Below are positions 45,601 to 56,272 of a stretch of DNA of 64,000 nt, one piece after another. Made by a program: the position numbers and the translations under genes. The stretch's first letter is position 1. The number at the start of each line of letters is the position of its first letter. Origin of the DNA: Oxytricha trifallax (taxonomy: Eukaryota > Ciliophora > Spirotrichea > Sporadotrichida > Oxytrichidae); NCBI GenBank assembly GCA_000711775.1, contig ARYC01001536.1, positions 16,259-80,258 on the forward strand, read 5' to 3'. The notes under the pieces are model-generated. The model saw only the letters and a program-made list of their open reading frames with translations. It ran no database searches and was not told where the DNA came from.

Positions 45601-47050
45601 GATGTATCAAATTCTCCACCTCCTTGCAGAAGTTTTAATTGACATTTTCTTAGGTTACCTCCAATAACTCTATTTGAACAATTGTACAACTAGATTCTCA
45701 CTTTAGATACTGACCCAGGTTAAAGAGCTCTAAGGCACTGGAACTAATGAATTTAAAGTGGGTACTCTATTTTTAATTACTTGGGTTCTCTTTTGACAGC
45801 TTTATGGATGTATCTATCAATAGAAGGCATATATAACTTTGGAGTTAGCAGAGTTTACTCTAACCTTGGTTTTGCTTAAAGTTGTGCATGTTCTGGATAT
45901 CGTATACTAAATTCAAGTTTTAATGGAACAGTCACTTTATAAGGAGGCTTAATATTTCTTGGTAAATTCTAAGAGGAATATCCTTTTATCCATTAATTTT
46001 CTTCTATATGAGCTTCGATATCTGTATGCAAAGGTGTTGGCATAAAACTTTGATTAATAACATTAACTTAGAAAATTGCTCCTTTTTCACCAGGCTCAAT
46101 TAAAAAATATGAACATTCTACGTTATATAGTATCAAAGAAATTGGCTAAATGACTGTATCTTCATCAAAAAACTTATGCTAAAAATCAATTATCTGAATA
46201 TCATACTTATTAGCATACTCTACTGAACCTTGAGAAGTTTAAACGATAAATTAGAACTATCCATCTTAACCATTTAAACCATTTAGTAGAACAGCTTATC
46301 CATCGAATCCACATTTTCCAGCTTTGCCATTAAATCCTCCTGGGTTTGTGTGCCAAACAGTTGTAGTTGAATGCTTTGTATTACCTTTTGCATCTCTTGA
46401 AGTAGTAGTTTTCGTTGTAGTCCAAGAATGTGAAGATCCACCTCGCCCACCTTATCCACCTTTACCTCCTAACCCATTCAATCCTTAAGATCCCCCAATT
46501 CCTCCTTAAACAAGTATAGGAGCAAGGAAAGTTAACAAATCCATGTCTTATTCGGCTACTGTAATCTAAACAAACCCGCCTTTACCTGCATCAGCTCCAC
46601 AAGATCCTGATCCTCCATTTCCACCGTTGCCACCATCTCCTCCATTAGTACCTCTTCGTGAGCTATTTGCATTAGAGCCATTAGTTCCTGGTCTTCCATC
46701 TGCACCTCTTCCACCATTTCCCCCGTGACCACCATTTCCGCCTTTGGCATCAATTTGTAGATAACCTTCACTTCCCAAATTAAAAGTCATATCGAATCCT
46801 TGTTGTCCATTCACAGTGCCAACTACTCTTACACTTTGTTTACTATCCTAGACTCTTAATAAAGTAAGATATGCAGAGCCTGCATCACCTCCCATGCTTG
46901 CATAACCTGCATCACTACCGTTTTCACCATGAATACTGCCATTAATTCCTTGTTGAGCATCTAAGCCTTTCAAACCACTAATATCATAAAAATTATTTAT
47001 TTACGTAAAAATTAAAATTATTATCCTATTAAAATATCAATCAATGCCAT
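42650..47050 (-). CDS. Collagen-like protein, paralogue 3
   Basis: Start ATG 47050 (MALIDI) joined by pointer TGATATT to SGLKGLDAQQGING; TGA at 42650-42652 after SDIKKSVDDLKL. Gly-rich region with GGNGGHGGNGGRGADG and GGKGGQGGRGG, uninterrupted where paralogue 2 carries the 863-bp insertion. C-terminal motifs are as in the other copies (REIQIGCASKHSKRFKF, QRQEYREAKKLLPGIPKY). Compared with paralogue 2 it carries two extra insertions in coding sequence: 43858-44347 (flanked by ATT) and a MITE at 44460-44720 (flanked by TA). Other interruptions, near 42757-42805, 44830-45185, 45340-45390 and 46100-46150, match positions interrupted in paralogue 2. One in-frame TGA near the IES at about 46090 marks an unresolved boundary. 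Confidence 0.8.
43858..44347. mobile_element. 490-bp insertion in paralogue 3, ATT duplicated, one telomere-like end
   Basis: Paralogues 1 and 2 read straight through AAGCATTGTAAT; paralogue 3 has 490 extra bases between two ATT copies (43855-43857, 44348-44350). The right end, read inward, is TAAAATTCCCCAAAACCCTTT, close to the TBE-b terminus with two extra T; the left end is not recognisably telomeric. No ORF. Confidence 0.72.
44460..44720. mobile_element. 261-bp MITE (family D) inserted in coding sequence of paralogue 3
   Basis: Inverted termini (T/A)AACCCCGTTAGT with arms of about 75 bp, TA at 44458-44459 and 44721-44722. Excision keeping one TA gives Q-D-I-I-Q-A-Q-T-L against Q-D-V-I-Q-A-Q-T-L in paralogue 2, in frame. 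No ORF. Confidence 0.9.
46987..47039. other. IES in paralogue 3, pointer TGATATT
   Basis: Minus-strand pointer at 46980-46986 and 47033-47039. Join gives MALIDISGLKG, matching paralogue 2. Confidence 0.85.
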
Positions 47051-48931
47051 TTGTATTGTTATTATTATAATCAATAATTTATAGTATTTATATATATCTT
47101 TTAAAGATATATATAATTCTTATTATATTTTATTATTATTTATTTAAAGATATTTATACTATTTTAACTTATTATTCTTCTAAATAGAATTTATAAAATA
47201 CTCAAAAATGCTTGAATAAAGAAAAAGAAAAAATTAAAGTACTAAAATAAAAAACCTTTTTTTAATTAAAAGAAAATATAATTTAAAACGTGTTAAGTAT
47301 GCCAATTTAACCAACATCAAAGCAAAAACATCCATATAATCTAGGATTAATTTAGTAACCATACCTTATCAACTCGATTAAGTGTAAATCATGTGTTAAA
47401 TATTATATTTAATGATATAGTAAAAACGAAGGATTTGATATCACTAAGGCTAAGTATTTCTTCATAAAATGAGCTAAAATACAAATATTATTGTAATAAC
47501 TTGAAAGTAAACAGTTAATAAGCCAAGTTTACTTTTTTAATAATATGCCAAATCTTTTATGAATTTAATCTCAATTAAGTGAATTAAATTAAAAGAAGTA
47601 TTGCTGTAATATTTAATTTGATTAAATAAAAAAATCAAAGAGTAGAAGCTGCTTCACATTTTTAGTTAATGAATATATCAGGACATCCATTTTAATAATA
47701 GATAAGGGATAAAATATAAACACTTTCAAAAAAATATTACAGAAATCTCCTAATATATATTTTATTTAAAAAATTACCAAAATTCATTTGAACTTTAATA
47801 TAAATAAAAGATATAAAGAATTTATTGAATTTAAATGAAATACAAATATGATTACTAAATAATAAAAGGAAAAAATAAATTAAAATATATCATATAAAAA
47901 TCTAATAATTAAGAGAAGAGGATGATTTAATTAATTTTATAAAATAATCAAAGCAAATTGTCATGAAATAATTATAAATTAATGAATCTTTATACATTGA
48001 TTATTTTTAATAGAGATATTAAGAAAACTAGATATGTAAAACTAATTAAAATTAATATTAATGAATATTAAATTTGGATATTTATATAATAAATTCAATC
48101 TGAACTAATTATTTAGTTTTTATAATCTAAATTTTAAATCATGTGTATCTTATTCATTAAGAATCTTTATATACTCAAATCTTTTACATAAAAATAATAT
48201 TGCTATAAACTATACCCTTTTCCTTTCTTTAATTATTCTTCAATTGAATAATTCAATTGAAGAATTAAATTAACAATTTTTTATTAATTTTATATAATGG
48301 TGTGTTATTTTTAAGAATGATTTTAAAATTATTATTAAAATTATTAATAATTCAATGCTTTCCTCAATCGTAATAAAAAATAAAATTGAATAGAATTTGC
48401 TTTTGGTATCTTTAACTTTTCTTGCAACTATTATCATTAAAATAGTAATATATTTATGATATGTATTCTAAAAATATTTTCAACATATTAAATCCATGGT
48501 TTCCATATTTTATTTATATTTTAGAAGAAAAATTACTATATAATATTTATCAATTAATATATTGAAGTAATTTATTTTTATAATCCATTTTTTGAATAAA
48601 ATTTTATAATATTAGTTTCTTTTTAAATTTTATACAAACATTTATTGGAAAATGTAAATTATAAAGAAATTGAAATGTATATAAATTAAATTATTAATAT
48701 TGGGAAAGTATAATTAAAAAAAGAAATTTGGTCTAACATATTAATAAATAGATAATATATGACTGTCAAACATATTTTATAAATTTATTTGATTATATTT
48801 CATATTCACTCAGTATAACTTTTACATTAATTTTGACAAAGTCAGTACTAATAAAATTGAAATTCTAATGATTAAATTTCCCCCAATTGCTAAAATGTTT
48901 ACAATATTTTGCTCAGAATAATTAAAATAAC
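47051..48931. other. 1.9-kb AT-rich intergenic region
   Basis: No coding signal on either strand. Contains one perfect hairpin, TTCTTCAATTGAA-TAA-TTCAATTGAAGAA, at about 48237-48265. No MDS of the incomplete UBA3 gene was found here. Confidence 0.5.
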
Positions 48932-49484
48932 ATGGAAACCACTTCAGTAATCTCTGGTGAAGCACAGTTCTATGACATAGATAAGTTGCTCACTCGTCCT
49001 AGTCAATTTGCCCCTGAAATCTTCACTCCTGATCCAACTGTAAGTACAGACTAACACTGCAAATATATAAGTAAAAAGTGTTGCAAATATAATTCATTAT
49101 TTCAAAACGAGAGGAGCATTGTTATTAAAATACTCTCAAATGAAATTCAAGAAGTTAGAAGAGATATTTACAAAGAGTTGGTTATGCAAATTTTAAGAAT
49201 TGTGTTAAAACGATATTGTGTGGTTTTATTGATATTAATTGATGTTTAGTTGAGAGACATGCTTGGAGAGTACGCTAAGATACTAGTTATTGGTGCAATA
49301 TTTAAATATTCACTATAAATTTAACTAATATATAGAGTTGTTATCTCAAATAAAGCCTAATATATTTATTAAACTTTGCTTAAAGCAATAAATAATAATT
49401 ATATGCAGGTGGCTTGGGATGTGAGCTGTTGAAAGATCTTGCACTTAGCGGCTTCAAAGATATTCATGTGATTGATTTGGGCTG
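48932..49484 (+). CDS. UBA3: NEDD8-activating enzyme E1 catalytic subunit (UBA3), first three MDSs only
   Basis: N-terminal part of UBA3, which with its partner APPBP1/ULA1 adenylates NEDD8 and passes it to UBC12. MDS 1 (48932-49041) reads [15 protein letters not shown] and [13 protein letters not shown] 2 (49243-49297) [19 protein letters not shown] 3 (49404 to about 49484) [17 protein letters not shown] with IHVIDLG. The nucleotide-binding GAGGLG motif spans the MDS 2/3 join. Pointers TGT (49039-49041, 49243-49245) and TGCA (49294-49297, 49404-49407) put all three in one frame. The rest of the enzyme (the catalytic Cys and ubiquitin-fold domains) is not in the window; the next gene starts 120 bp downstream. 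Confidence 0.9.
49042..49245. other. IES in UBA3, pointer TGT
   Basis: 204 bp, AT-rich. Join reads [13 protein letters not shown]. Confidence 0.75.
49298..49407. other. IES in UBA3, pointer TGCA
   Basis: 110 bp, splitting the GAGGLG nucleotide-binding loop; the join restores [12 protein letters not shown]. Confidence 0.85.
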
Positions 49485-49607
49485 TAAATTAATATTATAT
49501 GTATTTTATGTGTGCATATGTATAAAAATAAAAGTATTGGTATAATAATAGCAATTTATACTGATTAATCAATTATTTTAATAATATATATTATTTATAA
49601 TTACTTA

Positions 49608-51801
49608 ATGGAATCAAATTTCGGCGGAGGAGGCTAAGGCTTCCAGAATTATCAACCCTAAAATTAACATTTTGGTGGGAATAATATGCCAAATCAAGGT
49701 GGTGGGTACTAAGGTATTGCACAAATTAAATTATAAAATCTTATCTTTCAAATAATAAAGAATAAGTTTTGAATTAGGCATCGTTATATTTATTAAATTA
49801 AACTTAAAATGAAAATACGACTTTTTTCATTTATGTTTTATGTTTTAATAACTAATCTAAATTTCATAAGGATGGAAAGCCCAAGAAACCACTGTGTAGA
49901 TTCTTTTTCACACCTCAGGGATGCACTAAAGGAAATGCCTGCACTTTTCATCATCCAAAAAATAAATAAAAGTACGACCCGAGCAACTAAAATTTTAATT
50001 AAAAATAATTTCATCATGCTAAAATTGCTTAAAAAGGTACGATTGAATCTGCCAAATTATTAAAAAATATCGTTATTATATATATACTTTTTAATAAAGA
50101 ATTTATTTAATCAAATTAGGACTATATCTACACTATAAAATTAGGAATGAATTAAAGAAACGCATTTGATTCTGCTTAATTTAGCAATTATTAGGGTCCA
50201 CTTTATTTTTTTTAATATTCTGTAATGTAAAAGTACTTTTCTTTATCAAATGAGCAAATTTTTATAGACAATTGACTCATTGACTTAAATGAGTTATAAC
50301 TTTCTTTTTTTTATTTAAAATTTTAAATAAAATAGTAATTGCATATAAGAGTATTTAAATTTGATTTTGATCACTAAAATTAACAATAACAGAGCTAAGG
50401 AGGTTTTGGTAATCAAGGGGGTCATGGAGGACCTCATGGAGGCGGAAACTTTTCTCAGCCAATTACTAAAATGCCTTATTTATCTGGGCCTAAGAAGTCG
50501 AAGGTAGAATGTAGGTACGGCGCTGCTTGTAAAAAGAAAGATAGTTGCACATTCAGGCATCCAGATGATGGTGGAATGTAGGAAGATCTAGGAGCTATGG
50601 GAGGTCAACATCAAGATCAGAGTTATTACTTATTAATAAATCACTTTCTCATACATTTCTATTAGATAATTATAAATGAAAAAAATTAAAGAGTTTTGGA
50701 GCTGGAAGAGTTTAAATCGTTGGAGGGTCTGGATAAGGATGTCATAAATTTGCAGCAGGTTCTTGCGAAATGGTAAGATGCAAATATGCACATTTTTTGC
50801 CCGGAAGCAACGTTTCTTTCAAGTTCGATGGGGAAATCAATGTCACAGGAGGAAGATCTGTTTACTCAGGAGCTCTAGTTAACAATAAAACACAAGTGAT
50901 TGTTGTCACAGACGATGAGAATGCCTATCTACACAATGTAGCAGATTCAAGTATATAAGGACCTCTGAAACTACCAGGAAAGCCAACTTGTCTTAGAACT
51001 TTTGATAGCTTTCAAAACACTTTCTTCATTGGTTTTTAACACTTAAAATTTAAGACTTTTATTGGTTTAGAGACAAAAACACCAGTTGGTCTGTGCTCTT
51101 ACACATTTCTGATTATGCTTTCAGACTATCAAATAATTCAAGAAAATGCTCATCAAGATAGAATAACAGACGTTGAGTGCACCAATTAGAATGGACAGCT
51201 GTACTTTTTCACCAGTTCTCTTGACAAATCAGTAAAAGCTTGGACATTAAGTGAAGATCAAAGATCTTTGAAATAAGTGGTCCAAACTCCATTAGCAGGT
51301 CCAGCTTTATCAATGCAACTGGTAAATCCCGATTTCCTAGTTATTGGTTTAGATAACGGTTGTTACACAGGTTGGACTCTCAGTGCTAATAAATAAGATT
51401 AAATTGAGGCTCATAAATCAGGAGCCGTAACTACTCTACACAAATACTAGGATTTCATTCTATCCGGAGATAGATCAGGCAACGTTTAAATCAGAAGTAT
51501 ATCAAATCAATACAACTTAATGGCCCCTGAGTTCCAAATCAACAACCCTAAACCAATTACTTGCTTCTTCATCTTACAAGCAAAAGGCGAACACTTAATC
51601 TTGGCTGGTGACTCGAACGGCATGATTAACGTAATGAAGATAGAATAAAATGGCTAAATCAACTAATCTCAGTTTGGAGCCTTCAAAGATGACAAGAATC
51701 ATAAATACAGAGTAGTAAACATCTATTCTTTGGATGATACTGGCAGTAGTATATTTGCAATAGGTGAAAATGGAAGCATACGCAAATGGTCTATATAATG
51801 A
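49608..51801 (+). CDS. CCCH zinc finger / WD40 protein
   Basis: Starts MESNFGGGGQGFQNYQ, a Gly/Asn/Gln-rich N terminus (49608-about 49716). Three CCCH fingers follow on separate MDSs: CRFFFTPQGCTKGNACTFHH (about 49870-49970), CRYGAACKKKDSCTFRH (50391-50630) and CHKFAAGSCEMVRCKYAH (from about 50690). The last MDS continues into a WD40-like propeller with blades such as DRITDVECTN...SSLDKSVKAWTL, VIGLDNGCYTGWTL, FILSGDRSGNVQIRSI and IFAIGENGSIRKWSI, and ends in TGA 51799-51801. CCCH-plus-WD40 proteins of this layout occur in plants (ZFWD type) and protists and probably bind RNA; the target is unknown. An in-frame 33-bp IES lies at 51036-51068. Stretches around 51100-51125 may hold another interruption. 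Confidence 0.85.
51036..51068. other. 33-bp in-frame IES, pointer ATTGGTTT
   Basis: Eight-base pointer at 51028-51035 and 51061-51068. Excision gives TFFIGLETKTPV. Because 33 is a multiple of three and the insert has no TGA, its retention would go unnoticed in frame-based annotation. Confidence 0.8.
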
Positions 51802-52122
51802 GTTTAGCCGAGCGAAATGAACATAACAAAATAATGAAACTTTAATTATGTAACAAGAAAGGTTGATAAGGAAATGCTTTCTACACTTTAAGGATCAAGA
51901 TAATCTATAAATATTTGAGGGTCAAAGTTAATGAAATACCTTTATCAACCTAAATTAGTATTTATTTATAATTAATTTAACTTAAAATTCAAATCTTAAC
52001 TTAGGAAATTTTATTGTATATTAAAAATAGAAAAATAATTAATTTGAAATTGATTTTTTTAAGATTTTTAGTGAAATTAAGTGAACTAAAGATTAGGTAA
52101 GAATTCTCTATCCTCTGCATTC
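51802..52122. other. Intergenic between convergent CCCH/WD40 and H2B genes
   Basis: 3' flanks of both genes; AT-rich, no coding signal. Confidence 0.55.
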
Positions 52123-52539
52123 TCACACACTGGTATATTTAGTGACTGCCTTGGTACCTTCTGAGACGGCATGCTTGGCGAGTTCACCTGGCAACAAGAG
52201 TCTGACTGCAGTCTGAACCTCTCTGGATGAGAGAGTCTGCTTCTTGTTGTATCTAACCAACTTTGAGGCTTCAAGTGAAATCTTCTCGAAAATGTCGTTG
52301 ATGAAGGAGTTCATGATACTCATAGATCTTTTGGAGATACCAGTCTCTGGATGCACTTGCTTGAGCACTCTGTAGATGTAGACTGAGTAGGTTTCTGCTC
52401 TCTTAGGTTGTTTTCTGCCAGGACCACCTACCTTTCTCACTGTCTCACTATCGTCACCCTTTGCTGAGGATGGAGCAGTCTTCTTCTTCTCGATGTTCTT
52501 TGAAGCTGATGAGGATTCTCCCTTTGCTTTTCCGACCAT
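52123..52539 (-). CDS. Histone H2B
   Basis: Core histone of the nucleosome. Unbroken 138-codon ORF. The histone fold is clear: [19 protein letters not shown] (helix 1), [18 protein letters not shown] (helix 2), [19 protein letters not shown] (helix 3) and [19 protein letters not shown] (helix C). The N-terminal tail is Lys/Ser-rich but more acidic and less regular than animal H2B. Base composition is clearly less AT-rich than the neighbours, as expected for a highly expressed gene. No IES or intron. Downstream of the stop the DNA quickly becomes AT-rich. Confidence 0.98.
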   Translation of the reverse strand: MVGKAKGESSSASKNIEKKKTAPSSAKGDDSETVRKVGGPGRKQPKRAETYSVYIYRVLKQVHPETGISKRSMSIMNSFINDIFEKISLEASKLVRYNKKQTLSSREVQTAVRLLLPGELAKHAVSEGTKAVTKYTSV

Positions 52540-52757
52540 GTTTACTGATTTAGTTATTGCTTAAAAGTAGTTTAAGTTTTGGGTTTATTAATTTATTTTA
52601 TTCTGATTTTGAATTGCTTTAAATACAGGATTAATCCTGAATATTCATTCAAATATTTAAACATTAGGCAATTAATTTAATTTCTATCTAATTGGAGAGT
52701 AAAGCAATCAGAATTTGATCTTTCAAACTTAAAATCAATGAAATCTTGATTCAATTC

Positions 52758-54282
52758 TCATACTATCTATTGCTCATTAATAACTTCATCAATTTGCTTT
52801 ATTTCAAAATCTTTCTCAGCCCACTTTGGAATCTTGGTCTTAGCTACAATCTCTCTATAAGTATATTTATAAGCATGCAACCACAAAATCAAGAATAAGT
52901 TCTCTTTCCCTTTGTAATCATCGTTATGATAAATTCCCTCAAAATCCTTCTCATCGAATTCTTCTAAATTTCCATTATTCAAATATTTTCCACCATAAGC
53001 TCTATCATTTGCTATAGGGTGACCAAGAGCTTTCAAATGCAGTCTAATTTAATGGGTTCGACCTGTTTTAGGGAAACGTAAAATGAGTTAGGGTAATCTA
53101 AAGAAAGTAAGATAATTTAAGAATGATTTCAAAAGATATATTTGACAAGCGAAGTGTTAGACTTCTCATCAAAGAACATAAATTTAAAAACAGTTTCTGC
53201 TGTCTTGGATGTTTTTCTTTGCTCTTCGGTTAACTTATCTTCATCTTCACAAGCATAAAGAGCTTCCTTATGACTCTTAATGTAGACTGATTTTTCTACT
53301 TTTACTTCTGATGCCTTCTACTACTCAAGAAAATTACCTTCTACTCTAGCTAGATAGACTTTCTAAACTTTATCATTATCTAGTTAATCCCTAAATTCAT
53401 TGTTTGCCTTGACATTTTTAGCAAAGAACACAATCCCAGAAGTTTATCTATCCAGTCTATGCATAGTCTTCAATCCTTTGTATTTATGCTCGTTCTCCAA
53501 TATACCTAATAATGAATTATGTTTAAACATCCCGACTTCATGCACTGGCATTGAAGCTGGCTTATCCACACAAATGTAATTCTAATCTTCGTAAATTATA
53601 TCAATCTTTTAGTCAATCACTGGTACTTCTTTTCTTGTCACTGTGTGTACAATTTTGTCAGTTTCTTGTATTTTGTGAAATAAAGAAGCTCTCTTGCCAT
53701 TAACCGTGATTCTGCCATCTAGAATTGCCTCTTTGTAGTATTCAGGGGTGTTTGATAAGAATTCTCTGCAGTAAACATCATAAAGCTGTTGACCTCATTA
53801 TATAAATTCAAATTGAATTTTCCAACTGAGAATGTAGAATATAAACTCATTTTAATAAAGATAATATGCAATTATAAAAAAGACTTACCCATCTTTTCTT
53901 GCCAAAAGCAACAAATTAATGTGGATAACTATTGACAAATCTCAACCCATTTTTAAAGTAGTATATACTCTTTTGCATTGTGACTTTTTTCCCTTATTTT
54001 TTCTCTTCTTCTAATCCTATTTTTTTCTCTTCTTCTTTGTTTTCCTATATCAAGGATTCTACTTTATTATCGATTATTTCTACTTATTACAGTGAGCTAA
54101 TATCTTCAGGTTTATCTATTGTAAGTTATTTTTATAAAAATATAAAGTTTATTATATAAATATCTATATATGAATTAAGAATAAAACTTAAATAACAGTT
54201 GTGTATGATCTTCTGACTATTCTGGTTATTTTCTCTTTCCAAGTATTGATGTGATTTATTCTATACTTTAATTACTTTCCAT
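52758..54282 (-). CDS. RluA-family pseudouridine synthase
   Basis: RNA pseudouridine synthase of the RluA/RPUSD2-PUS9 type. Motifs: GRITVNGKRASL (S4-like), YEDQNYICVDKPASMPVHE, the catalytic MHRLDRQTSGIVFFAK (Asp of HRLD) and the C-terminal PKTGRTHQIRLHLKALGHPI with NDRAYGG. The long N-terminal extension (MESNQSIEQITSILGKRK, then a Glu/Lys-rich stretch) ends at FVAFGKKRW, a block conserved before the catalytic domain in eukaryotic members. Start ATG 54282; TGA 52758-52760. Interruptions: an IES at 54128-54200 (pointer AACT), an intron or IES from about 53890 down to 53815, and an IES near 53060-53145 in front of the PKTGRTHQIR block. Whether it acts on tRNA or rRNA cannot be told. Confidence 0.9.
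54128..54200. other. IES in pseudouridine synthase gene, pointer AACT
   Basis: Minus-strand AACT at 54124-54127 and 54197-54200; join reads SEDHTQLTIDKPED in frame. Confidence 0.75.
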
Positions 54283-54585
54283 TAAATTTTATAGTAACAA
54301 ACATTTTTTTAAAAAAATCATATACCCCCTACTCTTAAAGCTCTTTTTAAATATTTAAATGGTCTCCCAATCGATATACCCCATTTTTATAATTATAAAA
54401 TGGATTATAATATTTAAGACCTTCACTAATAACCCCAAAATAATAAGCTAAATTCACAATCAGCTTAAGTTATTTAAAATAAGCATTTAACACATTCACA
54501 GCAATCTTCAGACCACTAAATTCAACAACAAGACCAATCAGAACCAGCAGTAGATATATAGTAGTAAATTAAACAAGAGGAGGAC
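54283..54585. other. Intergenic between divergent pseudouridine synthase and FHA genes
   Basis: Holds both 5' ends. From about 54480 the composition becomes less AT-rich and Gln/Asn-codon-like, so the FHA gene may begin further upstream than annotated. Confidence 0.5.
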
Positions 54586-55612
54586 ATGTAATAGAGTGGA
54601 ACCAACTAAAAATAGTCAAATTAGTAGAAAAAGAAGAGAAAGAGTGTTAAAAATGAGGAGTCTAAGGAGTTGCAAAGAGAGTGCGGAGATGATTAGGACA
54701 TGCAGGATGAAGACCCAACTCATTAAAGTAAAAAGAAAAATCTTAAGGAGGAAAATATAGATGAAGAAATTGGGGAGGATAGAAACGAGGAAGACGGCAA
54801 ATCAGAGATAGGGGAAGATCACGAGGAAACCAATGCAATTAAGGAGCTTTAACAGAGAGCTAAAATTCAATATGTGATTCAAGTTAATGCCTACGCCATT
54901 CTTAGAACTTACACAGAAGATTACCAAATCAATACGAAGGAGGTGTTCTTAGGAAGGCAGATAAATAACTAAAATAGTCAAGAGCAAGTTGAAGATGACA
55001 GTAAATTCATTCGCTTCTCTAAGCATCCAAAGATATCTCGAAAAGCCGCCAAGATATACTTTAACGATTTAACTGAGTAAGTGAAATTATTGAATGCTAA
55101 CATCTTATTTTAGAGATTTCATGGTGGTAAATTTAAGTAAGAACTCAATGATGGTTGATAGAGCTCCACTTTTACCAAATCAAGAAAAGGTTTTGAGTCA
55201 TAAATCCCTCATTCTAATTGGAGATACTCTGTTCTTTTTCCTCTTGCCCCAAGAAACCTTAGAGAAGAAAAAACGCTTTTTGAAGGAAAGAAGAAAGATC
55301 ATACTCGAAGAAGCCAATATTTTGAATCCACCTAAGAATAATTTTGATATCAATCAAGCTAAGAGGAGTAAATATGGATTGCCAATAGTGGATGAAAATG
55401 TTAATGTAGAGGGGAATGTAACTGGATCTACAATTTTACAGAATCAGAAGAAATTGAAGTATGGAATTGGGAAGAGAATGAACTTGAAAGAGATGTTATT
55501 ATTACATAATTTATTAAAGAAAGAAACCATGGGATAATTAGGCATGAGTTTACTGCCTCCAGGTACAAAAGCTCCTCCCTCATAACCTCAAACAATCAAA
55601 AAGTTAACATGA
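54586..55612 (+). CDS. FHA-domain protein
   Basis: Phosphothreonine-binding forkhead-associated domain protein of 329 residues after removal of one 37-nt intron (55077-55113); the spliced length is a multiple of three. N terminus (about 95 residues) is Lys- then Glu/Asp-rich (NIDEEIGEDRNEEDG). The FHA domain follows: EVFLGRQINNQ (Gly-Arg of strand 4), FSKHPKISRKAAKIYFN (Ser-Arg with the usual His replaced by Lys: SRKAA rather than SRxHA), then FMVVNLSKNSMMVDRAPL (Asn-Gly position reads Asn-Ser) and SLILIGDTLFFFLLP. The order K-x-V-F-x-LGR, H-P-x-ISR, LSKNS resembles the FHL1/SIFD FHA group of transcription factors, but no forkhead domain is present. C terminus basic. Confidence 0.82.
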
Positions 55613-55690
55613 ATAGAATTAATTTAAGTTTCAATTATTATGCTTAATTTTATAATAATAACTTTGATTTCTAATATACACAGATTATTT

Positions 55691-56084
55691 ATGAAGATTA
55701 ACGTACATAAACACTAAATTCTCAATTACTCTAAGACATAATAAATTTTACAAGTATACTTTAACTCTTATGTTATAGGTGCATCTGAGAGACTAAATGT
55801 ATATAGTTCACTGTGGAGCAGGCTCTCAGAAAATAAAATGGCTTGCAGATGTTGCAATTCACAGATTTGATCCATATTTCGCTTTGGATACAGGCTTGGC
55901 CCAAGAAATAAGATTTGAGAATGGAGTAATGTTAAATATTGAAGGAATGATTAGCGAAGAGCTGACTGATGACTTGCATGTTTATGTACATTTAAGAGGT
56001 AAGTAGTATCAATATATATATTCAATTAAATTAGAGGATATTGCAAAATCAGAGGAAGCTAAGGGAAAGAAGAAAAGACGTTGA
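55691..56084 (+). CDS. Small protein, family not recognised
   Basis: 110 codons after removing two GT..AG introns (55754-55778, 25 nt; 55999-56034, 36 nt); the length is then a multiple of three. The middle is well ordered and looks conserved: MYIVHCGAGSQKIKWLADVA, HRFDPYFALDTGL, EIRFENGVMLNIEGMI and LTDDLHVYVHLR; the last ten residues are basic (KGKKKRR). It lies 79 bp downstream of the FHA stop on the same strand, so the two may share a nanochromosome. I cannot name the family; the strand-helix-strand pattern would fit a small ubiquitin-like fold, but that is a guess. Confidence 0.72.
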
Positions 56085-56272
56085 AAAATACTTAGTAAAA
56101 TTTATACTTTCATTATGCATTAATTTATTTGGAATTAAGTTTCATTTCTAATTTTTTAAAAAGGACTATATTTCTCATCAACAATCGACTGCGATCACAA
56201 TTAATTTACTGTCTTTAATTTATTAATAAATTAAGACTGAAATAAACTAAAAGCTTACGTACTCATTAATTA

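Noticed and set aside
48231..48270. Perfect hairpin TTCTTCAATTGAA/TTCAATTGAAGAA
   Set aside because: Short and isolated in AT-rich DNA; no flanking duplication and nothing to tie it to a terminator or element.
54300..54450. Runs of CCCC and CCCCAAAA near 54436
   Set aside because: Single isolated C4A4-like strings without inverted partner or ANT duplication; not a TBE end.
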